Of a stretch of DNA of 64,000 bases, positions 31,764 through 44,748 are shown one piece after another. The notes under the pieces were generated by a model, which did not search any database, had not been told where the DNA came from, and saw only the letters and a program-made list of their open reading frames with translations. The translations under genes and the position numbers were made by a program. The stretch lies in contig NC_088306.1 of the NCBI RefSeq assembly GCF_032854445.1, positions 5,533,145 through 5,597,144 of the forward strand, read 5' to 3'. Source of the DNA: Liolophura sinensis (lineage: Eukaryota; Mollusca; Polyplacophora; Chitonida; Chitonidae). The first letter of the stretch is position 1. Every line of letters starts with the position of its first letter.

Positions 31764-33115
31764 GGTTGGAAGAGGTCTTCTTGAAGAGTGTCAAATTTTC
31801 TGAAGGCTATAGGGAAAACTAGCCTTTTATATACACGAGTCGAGCGTCACGTTGAGTGTTGATTTCACTAGTCACTTGTTTTTATCCAGACAGTGCTGAC
31901 GATGTGTTTGTTCTTAGATAATTGTTGGCCTACAAAAGAAATTGATCAGACCGTTTGTTCTGGCTGTCTAGACAATGTTCCTCTATATTCACGGGTCAGG
32001 CGGCATGAGGAATGTCGATTTCACTAGTCAGTTGCCCATTAAATGAAAGGTGGTTGACCCTCTTATTTAATATTTGTTCTTTGTTTGTATGTCTATATCA
32101 TTGTTGGCATAAAAAAGAAATTGATTTTTCTGCGTTATTGTTCCGTTTTTCTTTGCGATCTCTCGTTACAACGTTTGACCAATAATTTATTCAATAGAGA
32201 ACTAACGATGGGGGAATTGTCATTGTATTACACAATGGGCGTTTGACTGACAGTTACAAGAGATTTTTCTCCAAGACAATATTGACATGTCCCGGTCTGT
32301 GATGCGGCAAAATCCGAAGTAAGACTGGAGAATGTGGTCAATTGGATGGAAAACATGCACATTACTGGAGCTTTACAAATTAAAAGTAGTATTGGCCAAA
32401 CATTTTTTCCCCCAAACACTTTTTCCTGCAACAAAATAGCATAGAAGATTTCTCTTATAATTTTACATTCAGTTGGAATCTAGAGGTATTTTGCTTCTGA
32501 ACCTTTGCAGATTAACACAACGGCAACCTTTGATATGAACGCGTGAACAATTTAGAAAGGTGGTCCTGCAATTTTTCTGCGCATTGTTTCTCTTGACCGT
32601 TACCCATTTGGTCTAATATGCTGCGGCGGAAACACTGACTGTTTTTATCCGCAATATTTTTTATGGAGAGAAGGAATTGCCCTGCTAGGCGGAAGGATTT
32701 TAATAGTGTAATTTAAGATGTATCTCCAACATAACGGCTGAGAAAATTACACCCATGAAACTATGTAAAAATGATGCGCACCGAGACCTGTGCAGGCAAA
32801 AAATCCAACTTCATTTTGGATAGATTCATCTAAAGGTCCTTGGAATGTTTTGTGTAACTGGCAGTTTTATTTGAACTGAACCACGAGCAGTGTAGCATAG
32901 AATCCATTAAATTGCGTTTAAGTAACTTTCGTGATTTTAGTCTAATTAAGCAAGGAAGGAAGTGACAAAAGACAACATATTATATATGCATCTTTCAGAT
33001 GTAGTTTTATTCAGTCTTTACTGAGAAGATAATATGTAAAGGAAGCCAACAACAAAAACAAAGCTTTGTTCAAAAGCTGTAAAGAGCTTTAAGATTTCGC
33101 CAATTTGAATGTGTT

Positions 33116-33436
33116 CTACAGTCTCGCAATTCGCCTGAGAGTTTGGTTGGATCTTGGTTTTATCCGCAATGCTGGCTTGCTTTTACTTTTCAGCAGTTCC
33201 TGTTGGTAAGGTGTGGCATGTATCAAGTGGCTGTCATTGTTCAATTTAGACGTCTCGGCAGATGTGTTTACGTCAACTGTGGAGAAGACGATTGGCTTAT
33301 ACTGCTTTGTCAAATCTTTGATATCTTGTTCTTTCTGGAAGGTGATTGGTTGCCTGAGAAACTGGCCATTACTTGGCAGTGAAATTGGGCTGTTACGGTG
33401 ACCAGGAACAAAGTCAGATGGAATAATGCTATACAT
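33116..33436 (-). CDS. Array gene copy 19, intact 106 aa (type B)
   Basis: As copy 17, with P11 restored, S14R, T18I and Q81L. TATA at 33500-33508. Confidence 0.68.
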   Translation of the reverse strand: MYSIIPSDFVPGHRNSPISLPSNGQFLRQPITFQKEQDIKDLTKQYKPIVFSTVDVNTSAETSKLNNDSHLIHATPYQQELLKSKSKPALRIKPRSNQTLRRIARL

Positions 33437-34813
33437 GGTTGGAAGAGGCCTTCTTGAAGAGTGTCAAATGGTTTCTGAAGGCTTTAAGAAAAACTGGTAT
33501 TTTATATACACGAGTCGAGCGTCACGAGATGTGTCGATTTCACTAGTCACTTGTTTTTATCCAGACAGAGCTGACGATGTGTTTGTTCTTAGATAACTGT
33601 TCTTAGAATGTCTGTCTATATAATTGTTGGCCTACAAAAGAAATTGATCAGACCGTTTGTTCTGAATGTCTAGACAATGTTCGTCTATATACACGGGTCA
33701 GGCGGCAAGAAGAATGTCGATTTCACTAGTCAGTTGTCCAGCCAAACACAGGTGGTTGTCCTTGTTATTCAATATTCGTTCTTTGTTTGTATGTCTAGAC
33801 CATTGTTGGCATAGAAAAGAAATGGATTTCTCTGCGCTATTGTTCCGTTTTACTTTGCGATCTCTCGTTACAACAGGTGGGCAATAATTCATTCATTAAG
33901 GTGCTGACGATGGGAGATTGTCTTTGTATGACACACTGGGAGTTGAGTCAACTGTTACAAGAGTTTTTATCTCCAAAGGGATAATGACATGTCCCGGTCT
34001 GTGATGCCGCATAGTCTGTAGTAAGACTGAAGATTGTGGTCAACTAGATGGAAAACATGCACATTTCTGGAGATTTACATATGAATCTAGTATTTGCAGA
34101 ACACTTTTTTTCTAAAAACATTTTCCTACGACAAGGTAGCATAGAATATTTCTCTTATAATAATACATTCATTTGGAATCTAGAGGTATTTTGTTTTTTA
34201 ACATTTGCAGATTTACACAACACCAAAGTTTAATATAAAAGCGTGAACAATTTAGAAAGCCGGTCCTGCAATTTTTCTGCGCATTTTTGTCTTGACCGTA
34301 ACCATTTGGTCTAATTTCCTGCGGCGGAAACACTGAATGTTTTTATCCGCAATATTCTCTATGGAGAGAAGGAATTGCCCTGCTAGGCGGAAGGTTTTTA
34401 ATAGTGTAATTTAAGATGTATCTCCAACATAACGGCTGAGAAAATTACACCCATGAAACTAAGTAAAAATGATGCGCACAGAGACCTGTGCAGGCAAAAA
34501 ATCCAACTTCATTTTGGATAGATTCATCTAAAGGTCCTTGGAATGTTCTGTGTAACTGGCAGTTTTATTTGAACTGAACCACGAGCAGTGTAGTATAGAA
34601 CCCATTAAATTGCGTTTAAGTAACTTTCGTGATTTTAGTCTAATTAAGCAAGGAAGGAAGTGACAAAAGACAACATATTATATATGCATCTTTCGAATGT
34701 GGTTTTATTCAGTCATCACTGAAAAGATAATATGTAAAGGAAGCCAACAACAAAAACAAAGCTTTGTTCAAAAGCTGTAAAGAGCCTTAATGTTTAGCCA
34801 ACTCGAGTGTGTT

Positions 34814-35094
34814 CTACAGTCTCGCAAGTCGTCTGAGAACTTGGCTGGATCTTGGTTTTATCCGCAATGCTGGCTTGCTTTTACTTTTCAGCTGTTCCTG
34901 TTGGTAAGGTGTGGCATGTATCAAGTGGCTGTCATTGTTCAATTTTGACGTCTCGGCAGAAGTGTTTACGTCAACTGTGGAGAAGACGATTGGCTTATAC
35001 TGCTTTGTCAAATCTTTGATATCTTGTTCTTTCTGGAAGGTGATTGGTTGCCTGAGAAACTGGCCATTACTTGGCAGTGAAGTTGGGCTGTTGC
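34814..35094 (-). pseudogene. Array gene copy 20, promoter and start deleted (type A)
   Basis: Codons 14-106 are open, but a deletion of about 310 bp joins codon 14 to module B flank (gctgttgc then ttgtttgttctgg), removing the ATG, leader, TATA and most of module A. A TATA-like module B box follows near 35128-35137. Confidence 0.75.
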
Positions 35095-36204
35095 TTGTTT
35101 GTTCTGGCTGTCTAGATAATGTTCCTCTATATACACGGGTCAGGCGGCAAGAAGAATGTCGATTTCACTAGTCAGTTGTCCAGCCAAACAAAGGTGGTTG
35201 TCCTTGTTATTTAATATTTGTTCTTTGTTTGTATGTCTAGACCATTGTTGGCATAGAAAAGAAATTGATTTCTCTCCGTTATTGTTCCGTTTTACTTTGC
35301 AATCTCTTGTTACAACAGGCGGGCAATAATTCATTCATTAAGTAGCTGGCGATGAGAGATTGTCTTTGTATGACACATTGGGCATTGAATCAACTGTTAG
35401 AAGAGTTTTTATCTCCAAAGGGATCATGACATGTCCCGGCCTGTGATGCGGCAAAATCCGTAGTAAGACTGAAGATTGTGGTCAACTAGATGGAAATCAT
35501 GCACATTTCTGGAGTTTTACATATAAAACTAGTATTCGCAAAACACTTTTTTCGAAAAACATTTTCCTGCGACAAGGTAGCATAGAATATTTCTGTTATA
35601 ATAATACATTCATTTCAAATCTAGAGGGATTTTCCTTTTGAACCTTTACAGATTTACACAACAGAAACCTTTAACATGAAAGCGTGAAGAATTTAGAAAG
35701 TCGGTCCTGCAAATTGTCTGCGCATTTTTGTCTTGACCGTTACCATTTGGTCTAATTTCCTGCGGCGGAAACACTGACTCTTTTTATCCGCAATATTCTC
35801 TATGGAAACATGGAATTGCCCTGCTAGGCGGAAGGTTTTTAATAGTGTAATTTAAGATGTATCTCCAACATAACGGCTAAGAAAATTACAGCATTCAAAC
35901 TATGTAAAAATGATGCGTACAGAGACCTGTGCTGGCAAAAAATCCAACTTCATTTTGGATGGATTCATCTAAAGGTCATTGGAATGTTCTGTGAAACTGG
36001 CAGTTTTATTTGAACTGAACCACGAGCAGTGTAGTATAGAACCCATTAAATTGTGTTCGAGTAACTTTCGTGATTTTAGTCTAATTAAGCAAGGTAGGAA
36101 GTGACAAAAGACAACATATTATATATGCATGTTTCAGATGTGGTTTTATTTTATCATCACTGAGAAGATAATATGTAAAGGAAGAGAACAACATAAACAA
36201 AGCG

Positions 36205-36504
36205 TTATTCAAAAGCTGTGAAGAGCTTTAGCCGCAATGCTGGCTTGCTTTTACTTTTCAGCTGTTCCTGTTGGTAAGGTGTGGCATGTATCAAGTGACT
36301 GTTATTGCTTAATTTCGACGTCTCGGCGGTATTGTTTACGTCAATCGTGGACAAGACAATTGGTTTATACTGCTTTGTCAACTCTTTGATATCTTGTTCT
36401 TTCTGGAAGGCAGCTGATTGGCTGAGATACTGGCCATTGCTTGGGAGTGAAGTTGGGCTGTTACTGTGGCCAGGAACAACGTCGAGTGGAATAATGCTAT
36501 GCAT
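36205..36504 (-). CDS. Array gene copy 21, 3' end deleted, 99 aa
   Basis: gctttag joins ccgcaatgctgg at about 36231, deleting codons 92-106. The protein ends ALRLKLFTAFE in former UTR frame. Starts MHSIIPLDVVPGHS; TATA at 36568-36578. Confidence 0.55.
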   Translation of the reverse strand: MHSIIPLDVVPGHSNSPTSLPSNGQYLSQSAAFQKEQDIKELTKQYKPIVLSTIDVNNTAETSKLSNNSHLIHATPYQQEQLKSKSKPALRLKLFTAFE

Positions 36505-37705
36505 GGTTGGAAGAGGTCTTCTGGAAGAGTGTCAAATGGTTTCTGAAGGCTTTAGGGAAAACTGGCCTTTTATATATACATGAGTCGAGCGTCACTAGAT
36601 GTGTCAATTTCACTAGTCAGTTGTTCTTATCCAGACAAAGCTGACGATGTGTTTGTTCTTAGATAATTGTTCTTAGAATATCTGTCTAAATGATTGTTGG
36701 CCTACAAAAGAAATTGATCAGACCGTTTGTTCTGGCTGTCTAGACAATATTCCTTTACATACACGTGTCAGGCGCCATGCGGAATGTCGATTTCACTAGT
36801 CAGTTGTCCAGCCAACCAAAAGTGGTTGTCCCTCTTATTTAGTATTTGTTCTTTGTTTGTATGTGTAGATCATTGTTTGCATAGAAAAGAAATTGATTTT
36901 TCTCCGTTATTGTTCCGTTTTTCTTTGTAAAACTGTAGAATGTGGTCAACTGGATGGAAAACATGCACACTTTTGGAGTTTTACATAAGAAACTATTTTT
37001 CACAAAACACTTTTTTCCAAAACACCTTTTCCTGCAACAAGGTAGAATAGAAAATTTCCTTTATAATAATACGTTCATTTGGAATCTAGAGTTATTAGAC
37101 TTTTGAACATTTGCAGATTAACACAAGAGCAACCTTTGATATAAAAGCGTAAACATTTTAGAAAGGTGGTCATGCAATTTGTCTGCGCATTTTACTCTCC
37201 ACCGTTACCCATTTGGTCTAATTTCCTGCGGTGGAAACACTGATTGTTTTCATCCGCAATATTCTCTATGAAGATAAGGAATTGACCTGCTAGGCGGAAG
37301 GTTTTTTGAATAATTAAATATAATATGTCTCCCCAACATAACGTCTCAAATCTTAATCCTTTAAAACTATGTAAAAATGAAGCGCACAGAGACCTGTGCA
37401 GGCAAACCTCCCAACCTTATTTTGGATGGATTCATCTAAACGTCCATGAAATGTTCTAATCAAGTGGCAGTTTTATTTGAACTAATCCACGAGCAGTGTA
37501 CAATCCATTAAATTGCTTTCAAGTAACTTTACTGATTTTATTATAATTAAGCAAGGAAGGAAGTGACAAAAGACAACATAGTATACATGCATGTTTCAGA
37601 TGTGATTTTATTCAGTCATCACTATGTAAGGCAAGCCGACAACAAAAACAAAGCGTTGTTCAAAAGCTGTAAAGAGCTTTAGGGTTTGGCCAACTTGAGT
37701 GTGTT

Positions 37706-38026
37706 CTACAGTCTGGCAAGTCGCCTGAGAGTTTGGCTGGATCTTGGGTTTATCCGCAATGCTGGCTTGCTTTTACTTTTCAGCTGTTCCTGTTGGTAAG
37801 GTGTGGCATGTATCAAGTGGCTGTCATCGTTCAATTTCGACGTCTCGGCAGGCGTGTTAACGTCAACAGTGGAGAAGACGATTGGTTTGTACTGCTTTGT
37901 CAAATCTTTCATACCTTGTTCTTTCTGGAAGGTGATTGTTTGCCTAAGAGACTGACCATTGCTTGGGAGTGAAGTTGGGCTGTTGCTGTGGCCAGGAACA
38001 ATGTCGAGTGGAATAATGCTATACAT
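37706..38026 (-). CDS. Array gene copy 22, intact 106 aa
   Basis: PLDIVPGHS, S59P and K93N. TATA at 38090-38098. About 155 bp of spacer are missing to its left, where tttctttg joins taaaactg near 36928. Confidence 0.7.
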   Translation of the reverse strand: MYSIIPLDIVPGHSNSPTSLPSNGQSLRQTITFQKEQGMKDLTKQYKPIVFSTVDVNTPAETSKLNDDSHLIHATPYQQEQLKSKSKPALRINPRSSQTLRRLARL

Positions 38027-39389
38027 GGTTGGAAGAGGTCTTCTGGAAGAGTGTCAAATGGTTTCTGAAGGCTTTAGGGAAAACTTGCCTTTTATATACA
38101 CGTGTCGAGCGTCACGAGACGTGTCGATTTCACTCGTCAGTTGTTTTTATCCAGACAAAGCTGACGATTTGTTTGATCTTAGATTATTGTTCTTAGAATG
38201 TCTGTCTATATGATTGCTGTGCTACAAAAGAAACTGATCAGACCGTTTATTCTGGCTGTGTAGACAATATTCCCCTATATACACGGGTCAGGCGGCATGA
38301 GGAATGTCGATTTCACTAGTCAGTTGTCCAGCCAAGCAAAGGTGGTTGTCCTTCTTATTTAATATTTGTTCTTTGTTTGTATGTGTAGACCATTGTTGTC
38401 ACAGAAAAGAAATTGATTTCTCTCCGTTATTCTTCCGTTTTTCTTTGCGATCACTGCTTACAACAGGGGGCAATCATTTATTCAATAAGGAGCGGATAAT
38501 GAAGTATTGTTTTTGTATTACACAATGGGAGTTTGACCGAATGTTAGAAGAGTTTTTGTCCAAAGGGATACTGACATGTCCCGGTCTGTGATGCCGCAAA
38601 ATCCGGAGTAAGACTGAAGATTGTGGTCAACTGGATGGAAAACATGCACATTTCTGGAGTTTTACATAAAAAACTATTATTCACAAAACACTTTTTTCCA
38701 AAACACCTTTTCCTGCAACAAGGTCGAATAGAAAATTTCTCTTATAATATTACATTCTTTTGGAATCAAGAGGGATTTTGCTTCTGAACCATTGCAGATT
38801 AACACAACAACAACCTTTGTTATAAAAGTGTGAAAAATTTAGAAAGGTGGTCCTGCAATTTGTCTGCGCACTTTTTTTTACTCGGCCCATCCTCATTTGG
38901 TTTAATTTGGTGCGGCGGAAACACTGACTCTTTTTATGCGCAATAATCTCTATGGAGATAAGGAATTGACCTGCTAGGCGGAAGGTTTTTTATAATTAAA
39001 TATATTATGTTTCCCCAACATAACGTCTAAGAACTTACTCTCATGCAACTTTGTAAAAATGAAGTGCACGGACACCTGTGCAGGCAAAACTTCCAACTTT
39101 ATTTAAGATGGATTTACATAATGGTACTTGGAATATTCTATGCAAGTGGCAGTTTTATTTCAACTGAAGCACGAGCAGTGTACATCCCATTAAATTGCTT
39201 TTAAGTAACTTTTCTGACTTTATCATAATTAAGCAAGGAAGGAAGTGACAAAAGACAACATATTATATGTGCATGTTTCACATGTGGTTTTATTCAGTCA
39301 TCACTAGCTGTAAAGCAAGCCAACAACAATAACAAAGCATTATTCAAAAGCTGTAAAGAGCTTTATGGTTTGGCCAAGTTGAATGTGTT

Positions 39390-39710
39390 CTACAGTCTCG
39401 CAAGTCGCCTGAGAGTTTGGCTGGATCTTGGCTTTATCCGCAGTGCTGGCTTGCTTTTACTTTTTAGCTTGTTCTGTTGGTAAGGTGTGGCATGTATCAA
39501 GTGGCTGTCATTGTTCAATTTCGACTTCTCAGCAGAAGTGTTTACGTCAACTGTGGAGAAGACGATTGGCTTATACTGCTTTGTCAAATTTTTGATATTT
39601 TGTTCTTTCTGAAAGGTCATTGGTTGCTTGTGAGACTGGCCATTGCTTGGCAGTGAAGTTGGGCTGTTGCTGTGGCCCGGAACAAAGTTTAGTCGAATAA
39701 CGCTATACAT
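39390..39710 (-). CDS. Array gene copy 23, intact 106 aa
   Basis: Among the more diverged intact copies: P6R, L27H, R28K, D38N, D41N, T62K and E80N-Q81K. TATA at 39774-39782. Confidence 0.68.
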   Translation of the reverse strand: MYSVIRLNFVPGHSNSPTSLPSNGQSHKQPMTFQKEQNIKNLTKQYKPIVFSTVDVNTSAEKSKLNNDSHLIHATPYQQNKLKSKSKPALRIKPRSSQTLRRLARL

Positions 39711-41073
39711 GGTTGGAAGAGGTCTTCTTGAAGAGTGTCAAATGGATTCTGAAGGCTTTAGGGAAATCTTGGCTTTTATATACACGAGTCGAGCGTCACA
39801 AGAAGTGTCGATTTCACTAGTCACTTGTTTTTGTCCAGACAATGCTGACGATGTGTTTGTTCTTAGATAATTGTTCTTAGAATGTCTGTCTAGATAATTG
39901 TTGGCCTACAAAAGAAACTGATCAGACCGTTTGTTCTGGCTGTGTAGACAATGTTGCTCTATATTCACGGGTCAGGCGGCATGAGGAATATCGATATCAC
40001 TAGTCAGTTGTCCATTAAAACAAAGGTGGTTGATCTTATTTAATATTTTTTCTTTGTTTGTATGTCTAGATCATTGTTGGCATAGAAAAGAAATTGATTT
40101 CTCTCCGGTATTGTTCCGTTTTTCTTTGCGATCTCTCGTTACAACGTCTGACCAATAATTTATTCATTAGGGAGCTAACGATGGGGGGATTGCTCTTGTA
40201 TTACACAATGGGTGTTTGACTGACTGTTACAAGAGTTTTTTCTCCAAGTGAATCTTGACATGTCCCAGTCTGTGATGCGGCAAAATTCGAAGTAAGACGG
40301 AAGAATGTGGTCGACTGGATGGAAAACATGCACATTTCTGGAGTTTTACATATGAAATTAGTATTCGCAAAACATTTTTGACGAAACACTTTTTCTTGCA
40401 ACAAGATAGAATAGAAGATTTCTCTTATAATTTTACATTCATTTGGAATCTAGAGGTATTTTGCTTCTGAACCTTTGCAAATTAACACATCAGCAATCTC
40501 TGATATATAAGCGTGAACAATTTAGAAAGATAGTCCTGCAATTTGTCTGCGCATTGTTTTTCTTGACCGTTGTCCATTTGGTCTAACATGCTGCGGCGGA
40601 AACACTGATTGTTTTCATCCGCAATATTCTCTATGGAGATAAGGAATTGCCCTGCTAGGCGGAAGGTTTTTTTAATGTACAAATATAATATGTATCCCCA
40701 ACATCATATCTAAGAACTTTCTCCTTTAAAACTATGTAAAAATGAAGCGCACCGAGATCGGTGCAGGCAAAACTTCCAACTTTATTTTGGATGGATTCAC
40801 CTAAAGGTACTTGGAATATTCTATGGAAATGGCAGTTTTATTTAAACTGAACCACGAGCAGTGTAGTATACAATCGATTAAATTGCGTTCGAGTAACATT
40901 CCTGATTTTAATATAATTAAGCAAGGAAGGAATTGACAAAAGAAAACATTATATATGCATGTTTCAGATGTGGATTTATTCAGTCATCACTATGTTAATT
41001 AAGCCGACAACAAAAACAAAGCGTTGTTCAAAACCTGTAAAGAGCTTTAGGGTTTGGTCAACTTGAATGTGTT

Positions 41074-41394
41074 CTACAGTCTCGCAAGTCGTCTGAGAGT
41101 TTGGCTGGATCTTGGTTTTATCCGCAACGCTGGTTTGCTTTTACTTTTCAGCTGTTCCTGTTGGTAAGGTGTGGCATGTATCAAGTGACTGTCATTGATC
41201 AATTTTGACGTCTCGCCAGAAGTGTTTACGTCAACTGTGGAGAGGACGATTAGCTTATACTGCTTTGTCAAATCTTTGATATCTTGTTCTTTCTGGAAGG
41301 TGATTGCTTGCCTGAACGACTGGCCATGGCTTGGCAGTGAAGTTGGGCTGTTACTGTGGCCAGGAACAACGTCGAGTGGAATAATGCTATACAT
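41074..41394 (-). CDS. Array gene copy 24, intact 106 aa
   Basis: The frame stays open upstream to 41508, but that extension runs through the leader and the TATA box (41458-41466), so I place the start at the usual ATG 41394. Changes N23H, L27F, P48L, F51L and A60G. Confidence 0.68.
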   Translation of the reverse strand: MYSIIPLDVVPGHSNSPTSLPSHGQSFRQAITFQKEQDIKDLTKQYKLIVLSTVDVNTSGETSKLINDSHLIHATPYQQEQLKSKSKPALRIKPRSSQTLRRLARL

Positions 41395-42757
41395 GGTTGG
41401 AAGAGGTCTTCTTGAAGAGTGCCAAATGGATTCTGAAGGCTTTAGGGAAAACTGGCCATTTATATACACGAGTCGAGCGTCACGAGAAGTGTCGATTTCA
41501 CTAGTCACTTGTTCTTATCCAGACAAAACTGACGATGTGTTTGTTCTTAGATAGTTGTTCTTAGAATGGCAGTCCATATATTTGTTGGCATACAAAAGAA
41601 ATTGATCAGACCGTTTGTTCTGGCTGTGTAGACAATGTTCCTCTATATTCACGGGTCAGGCGGCATGAGGAATGTCGACTTCACTAGTCAGTTGTCCATT
41701 AAAACAAAGGTGGTTGTCCTTCTTATTTAATATTTGTTCTTTGTTTGTATGTCTAGACCATTGTTGGCATAGAAAAGAAATTGATTTTTCTCCGTTATTC
41801 TTCCGTTTTACTTTGCAATCTCTCGTTACAACGGATAGGCAATAATTCATTCATTGAAGAGCAGAAGATTGGGGATTGTCTTTGTACGACACAACAGGCG
41901 TTAAACCGACTGTTACAATGGTTTTTTCTCCAAAGGGATAATGACATGTCCCGGTCTGTGATGCGGAAAAACCTGTAGTAAGACTGAAGAATATGGTTAA
42001 CTGGATGGAAAATAGGCACATTTCTGGACTTTTACATATGAAACTAGTAATTGTAAAAAACTTTTTCTCGAAACACCTTTTCTTGCAACAAAGTAGCATA
42101 GAAGATTTCTCTTATAATATTACATTTATTTGGAATCTAGAGGTATTTTGCTTCTGAACCTTTGCAGATTAAAACAACAGCAATCTCTGATATATAAGCG
42201 TGAACAATTTAGAAAGGCGGTCATGCAATTTGTCTGCGCATTGATTTTCTTGACCGTTACCCATTTGGTCTAACATGCTGTGGCGGTAACAGTGACTGTT
42301 TTTATCCGCAATATTCTCTATGGAGATAAGGAATTGACCTTCTAGGCGGAAGGTTTTTTTAATATATAAATATAATATATATCCCTTACGTAACGTCTAA
42401 CAAATTACTCCATTAAAACTGTGTAAAAATGATGCACACGGAGACCTGTGCAGGCAAAAACTCCAACTTTATTTTGGATGGATTCATCTAAAGCTTCTTG
42501 GAATGTTGTAATCAAGTGGCAGTTTTATTTGAGCTGAAACACGAGCAGTGTACATCCCATTAAATTGCTTTCAAGTAACATTCCTGATTTTAATATAATT
42601 AAGCAAGGAAGGAACTGACAAAAGACGACATATTATATATGCATGTTTTAGATGTGATTTTATTCAGTTATCACTATGTAAAGCAAGCCGACAACAAAAA
42701 CAAAGCGTTGTTCAAAAGCTGGAAAGAGCTTTGGGGTTTGGCCAACTTGAGTGTGTT

Positions 42758-43078
42758 CTACAGTCTGGCAAGTCGCCTGAGAGTTTGGCTGGATCTTGGT
42801 TTTATCCGCAATGTTGGTTTGCTTTTACTTTTCAGCTGTTCCTGTTGGTAAGGCGTGGCATCTATCAAGTGGCTGTCACTCCTCAATTTTGACATCTCGG
42901 CAGAAGTGTTGACGTCAACTGTGTAGAAGACGATTGGCCTATGCTGCTTTGTCAAATCTTTGATATCTTTTTCTTTCTGGAAGGTGGCTGCTTGCATGAG
43001 AGACTGGCCATTGCTTGGCAGTGAAGTTGGGCTGTTACTGTGGCCAGGAACAAAGTTCAATTGAATAATGCTATGCAT
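42758..43078 (-). CDS. Array gene copy 25, intact 106 aa
   Basis: MHSIIQLNFVPGHS; Q45-K47 is QHR, H73D, T62M, R28M. TATA at 43142-43150. Its module B has a deletion (cactagtaaggtgg) at about 43370. Confidence 0.66.
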   Translation of the reverse strand: MHSIIQLNFVPGHSNSPTSLPSNGQSLMQAATFQKEKDIKDLTKQHRPIVFYTVDVNTSAEMSKLRSDSHLIDATPYQQEQLKSKSKPTLRIKPRSSQTLRRLARL

Positions 43079-44427
43079 GGTTGGAAGAGGTCTTCTTGAA
43101 GAGTGTCAAATGGTTTCTGAAGTCTTTAGGGAAAACTGGCCATTTATATACACGAATCGAGCGTCACGAGACGTGTCGATTTCACTAGTGAGTTGTTCTT
43201 ATCCAGACAAAGCTGACGATGTGGTTGTTCTTATAATTGTTCTTAAAATGTCTGTCTATATGATTGTTGTGCTACAAAAGAAATTGATCAGACCGTTTGT
43301 TCTGGCTGTGTACACAATGCTCCTTTATATACACGGGTCAGGCGGCATGAGGAATGTCGATTTCACTAGTAAGGTGGTTGTCCTTCTTATTTAAAATTTG
43401 TCTTTCGTTTGTATGTCTTGACCATTGTTGGAATAAAAAAAAATTAATTTCTCTCCGTTATTGTTCCGTTTTTCTTTGCGATCTCTCGTTACAAGGGGTG
43501 GGCAATAATTCATTTATTAGGGAGGTAACAATTGGGGATTGTCCTTGCATTGCACAATGGGCGTTTGACCGACCGTTACAAGAGTTTTTTCTCCAAAGGG
43601 AATATTGACATGTTCCGGTCTATGATGCGGCAAAATCCGAAGTAAGACTGAAGAATGTTTTCAACTGGATGGAAAAACATGCACATTACTGGAGTTTTAC
43701 ATGTAAAACTAATATTTGCAAAACACTTTTTCCCGAAACACCTTTTCTTGCAACAAAGTAGCATAGAAGATTTCTCTGATCATGATACATTGATTTGAAA
43801 TCCAGAGGTATTTGGCTTTTGAAACTCTTGCAGATTAACACACCAGCAACCTCTGATATCAAAGCGTGAACAATTTAGAAAGGTGGTCCTGCAATTTGTC
43901 GGCGCCTTTATTTTTTTGACCGTTACCCATTTGGTGTAACATGCCGTGGCGGAAACACTGACTGTTTTTATCCGCAATATTCTCTGTGGAGATAAGGAAT
44001 TGACCTGCTAGGCGGAAGGTTTTTTTTAATAATTAAATATGATATGTATCCCCAACATAATGTCTAACAACTTACTCCTTTAAAACTATGTAAAAAAAAT
44101 GAAGCGCACAGAGACCTGTGCTGACAAAACTTCCAACTTTATTTTAGATGGATTTATCTAAAGGTCCTTGGAATATTCTATACACGTGGTAGTTTTATTT
44201 GAACTGAACCACGAGGAATGTACAATCCATTAAATTGCTTTCAAGTAACTTTCCTGATTTTAACAGAATTAAGCAACGAAAGAACTGACGTAAGACAACA
44301 TATTATATATGCATGTTTCAGATGTGGTTTTATTCAGTCATCACTATGTAAAGCAAGCCGACAACAAAAACAAAGCGTTGTTTATAAGCTGTAAAGAGCT
44401 TTAAAGTTTGGCCAACTTCAGTGTGTT

Positions 44428-44748
44428 CTACAGTCTCGAAAGTCGCTTAAGAGTTTGGCTGGATATTGGTTTTATCCGCAGCGTTGGTTTGCTTTTACTT
44501 TTCAGCTGTTCCTGTTGGTAAGGTGTGGCATGTATCAAGTGGCTGTCATTGTTCAATTTCGACGTCTCGGCGGAGTTGTTTACGTCAACTGTGGAGAAGA
44601 CGATTGGCTTATACTGCTTTGTCAAATCTTTGATATCTTTTTCTTTCTGGAAGGTGGTTGCTTGCCTGAGAGACAGGCCATTGCTTGGGAGTGAAGTTGG
44701 GCTGTTACTGTGGCCAGAAACAAAGCCCAGTGGGATAATGCTATACAT
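44428..44748 (-). CDS. Array gene copy 26, intact 106 aa
   Basis: Same PLGFVSGHS and KPISSQTLK variant as copies 4 and 7, but with the normal end (KRLSRL), so it represents the state before their C-terminal deletion. The frame is open upstream to 44823 only through the leader and TATA (44812-44820). Confidence 0.68.
   Translation of the reverse strand: MYSIIPLGFVSGHSNSPTSLPSNGLSLRQATTFQKEKDIKDLTKQYKPIVFSTVDVNNSAETSKLNNDSHLIHATPYQQEQLKSKSKPTLRIKPISSQTLKRLSRL

Larger units (their letters stand above)
27930..35093. repeat. Higher-order A-B dimer repeat, about 3.37 kb, 2.5 copies
   Basis: Type A units (copies 16, 18, 20; N-terminus VIQLNSVPGH) alternate with type B units (copies 17, 19; IIPSDFVxGH). 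Matching points are 3372, 3370 and 3368 bp apart. The left edge, near 27930, joins module A sequence (attgttggcc) straight to gene 3' flank (aacatattatatatgc), dropping about 950 bp. Confidence 0.85.

Noticed and set aside
41395-41508. N-terminal extensions of copies 24 and 26
   Set aside because: The upstream frame runs through the leader and TATA box, and other units have stops there; the usual ATG is the better start.
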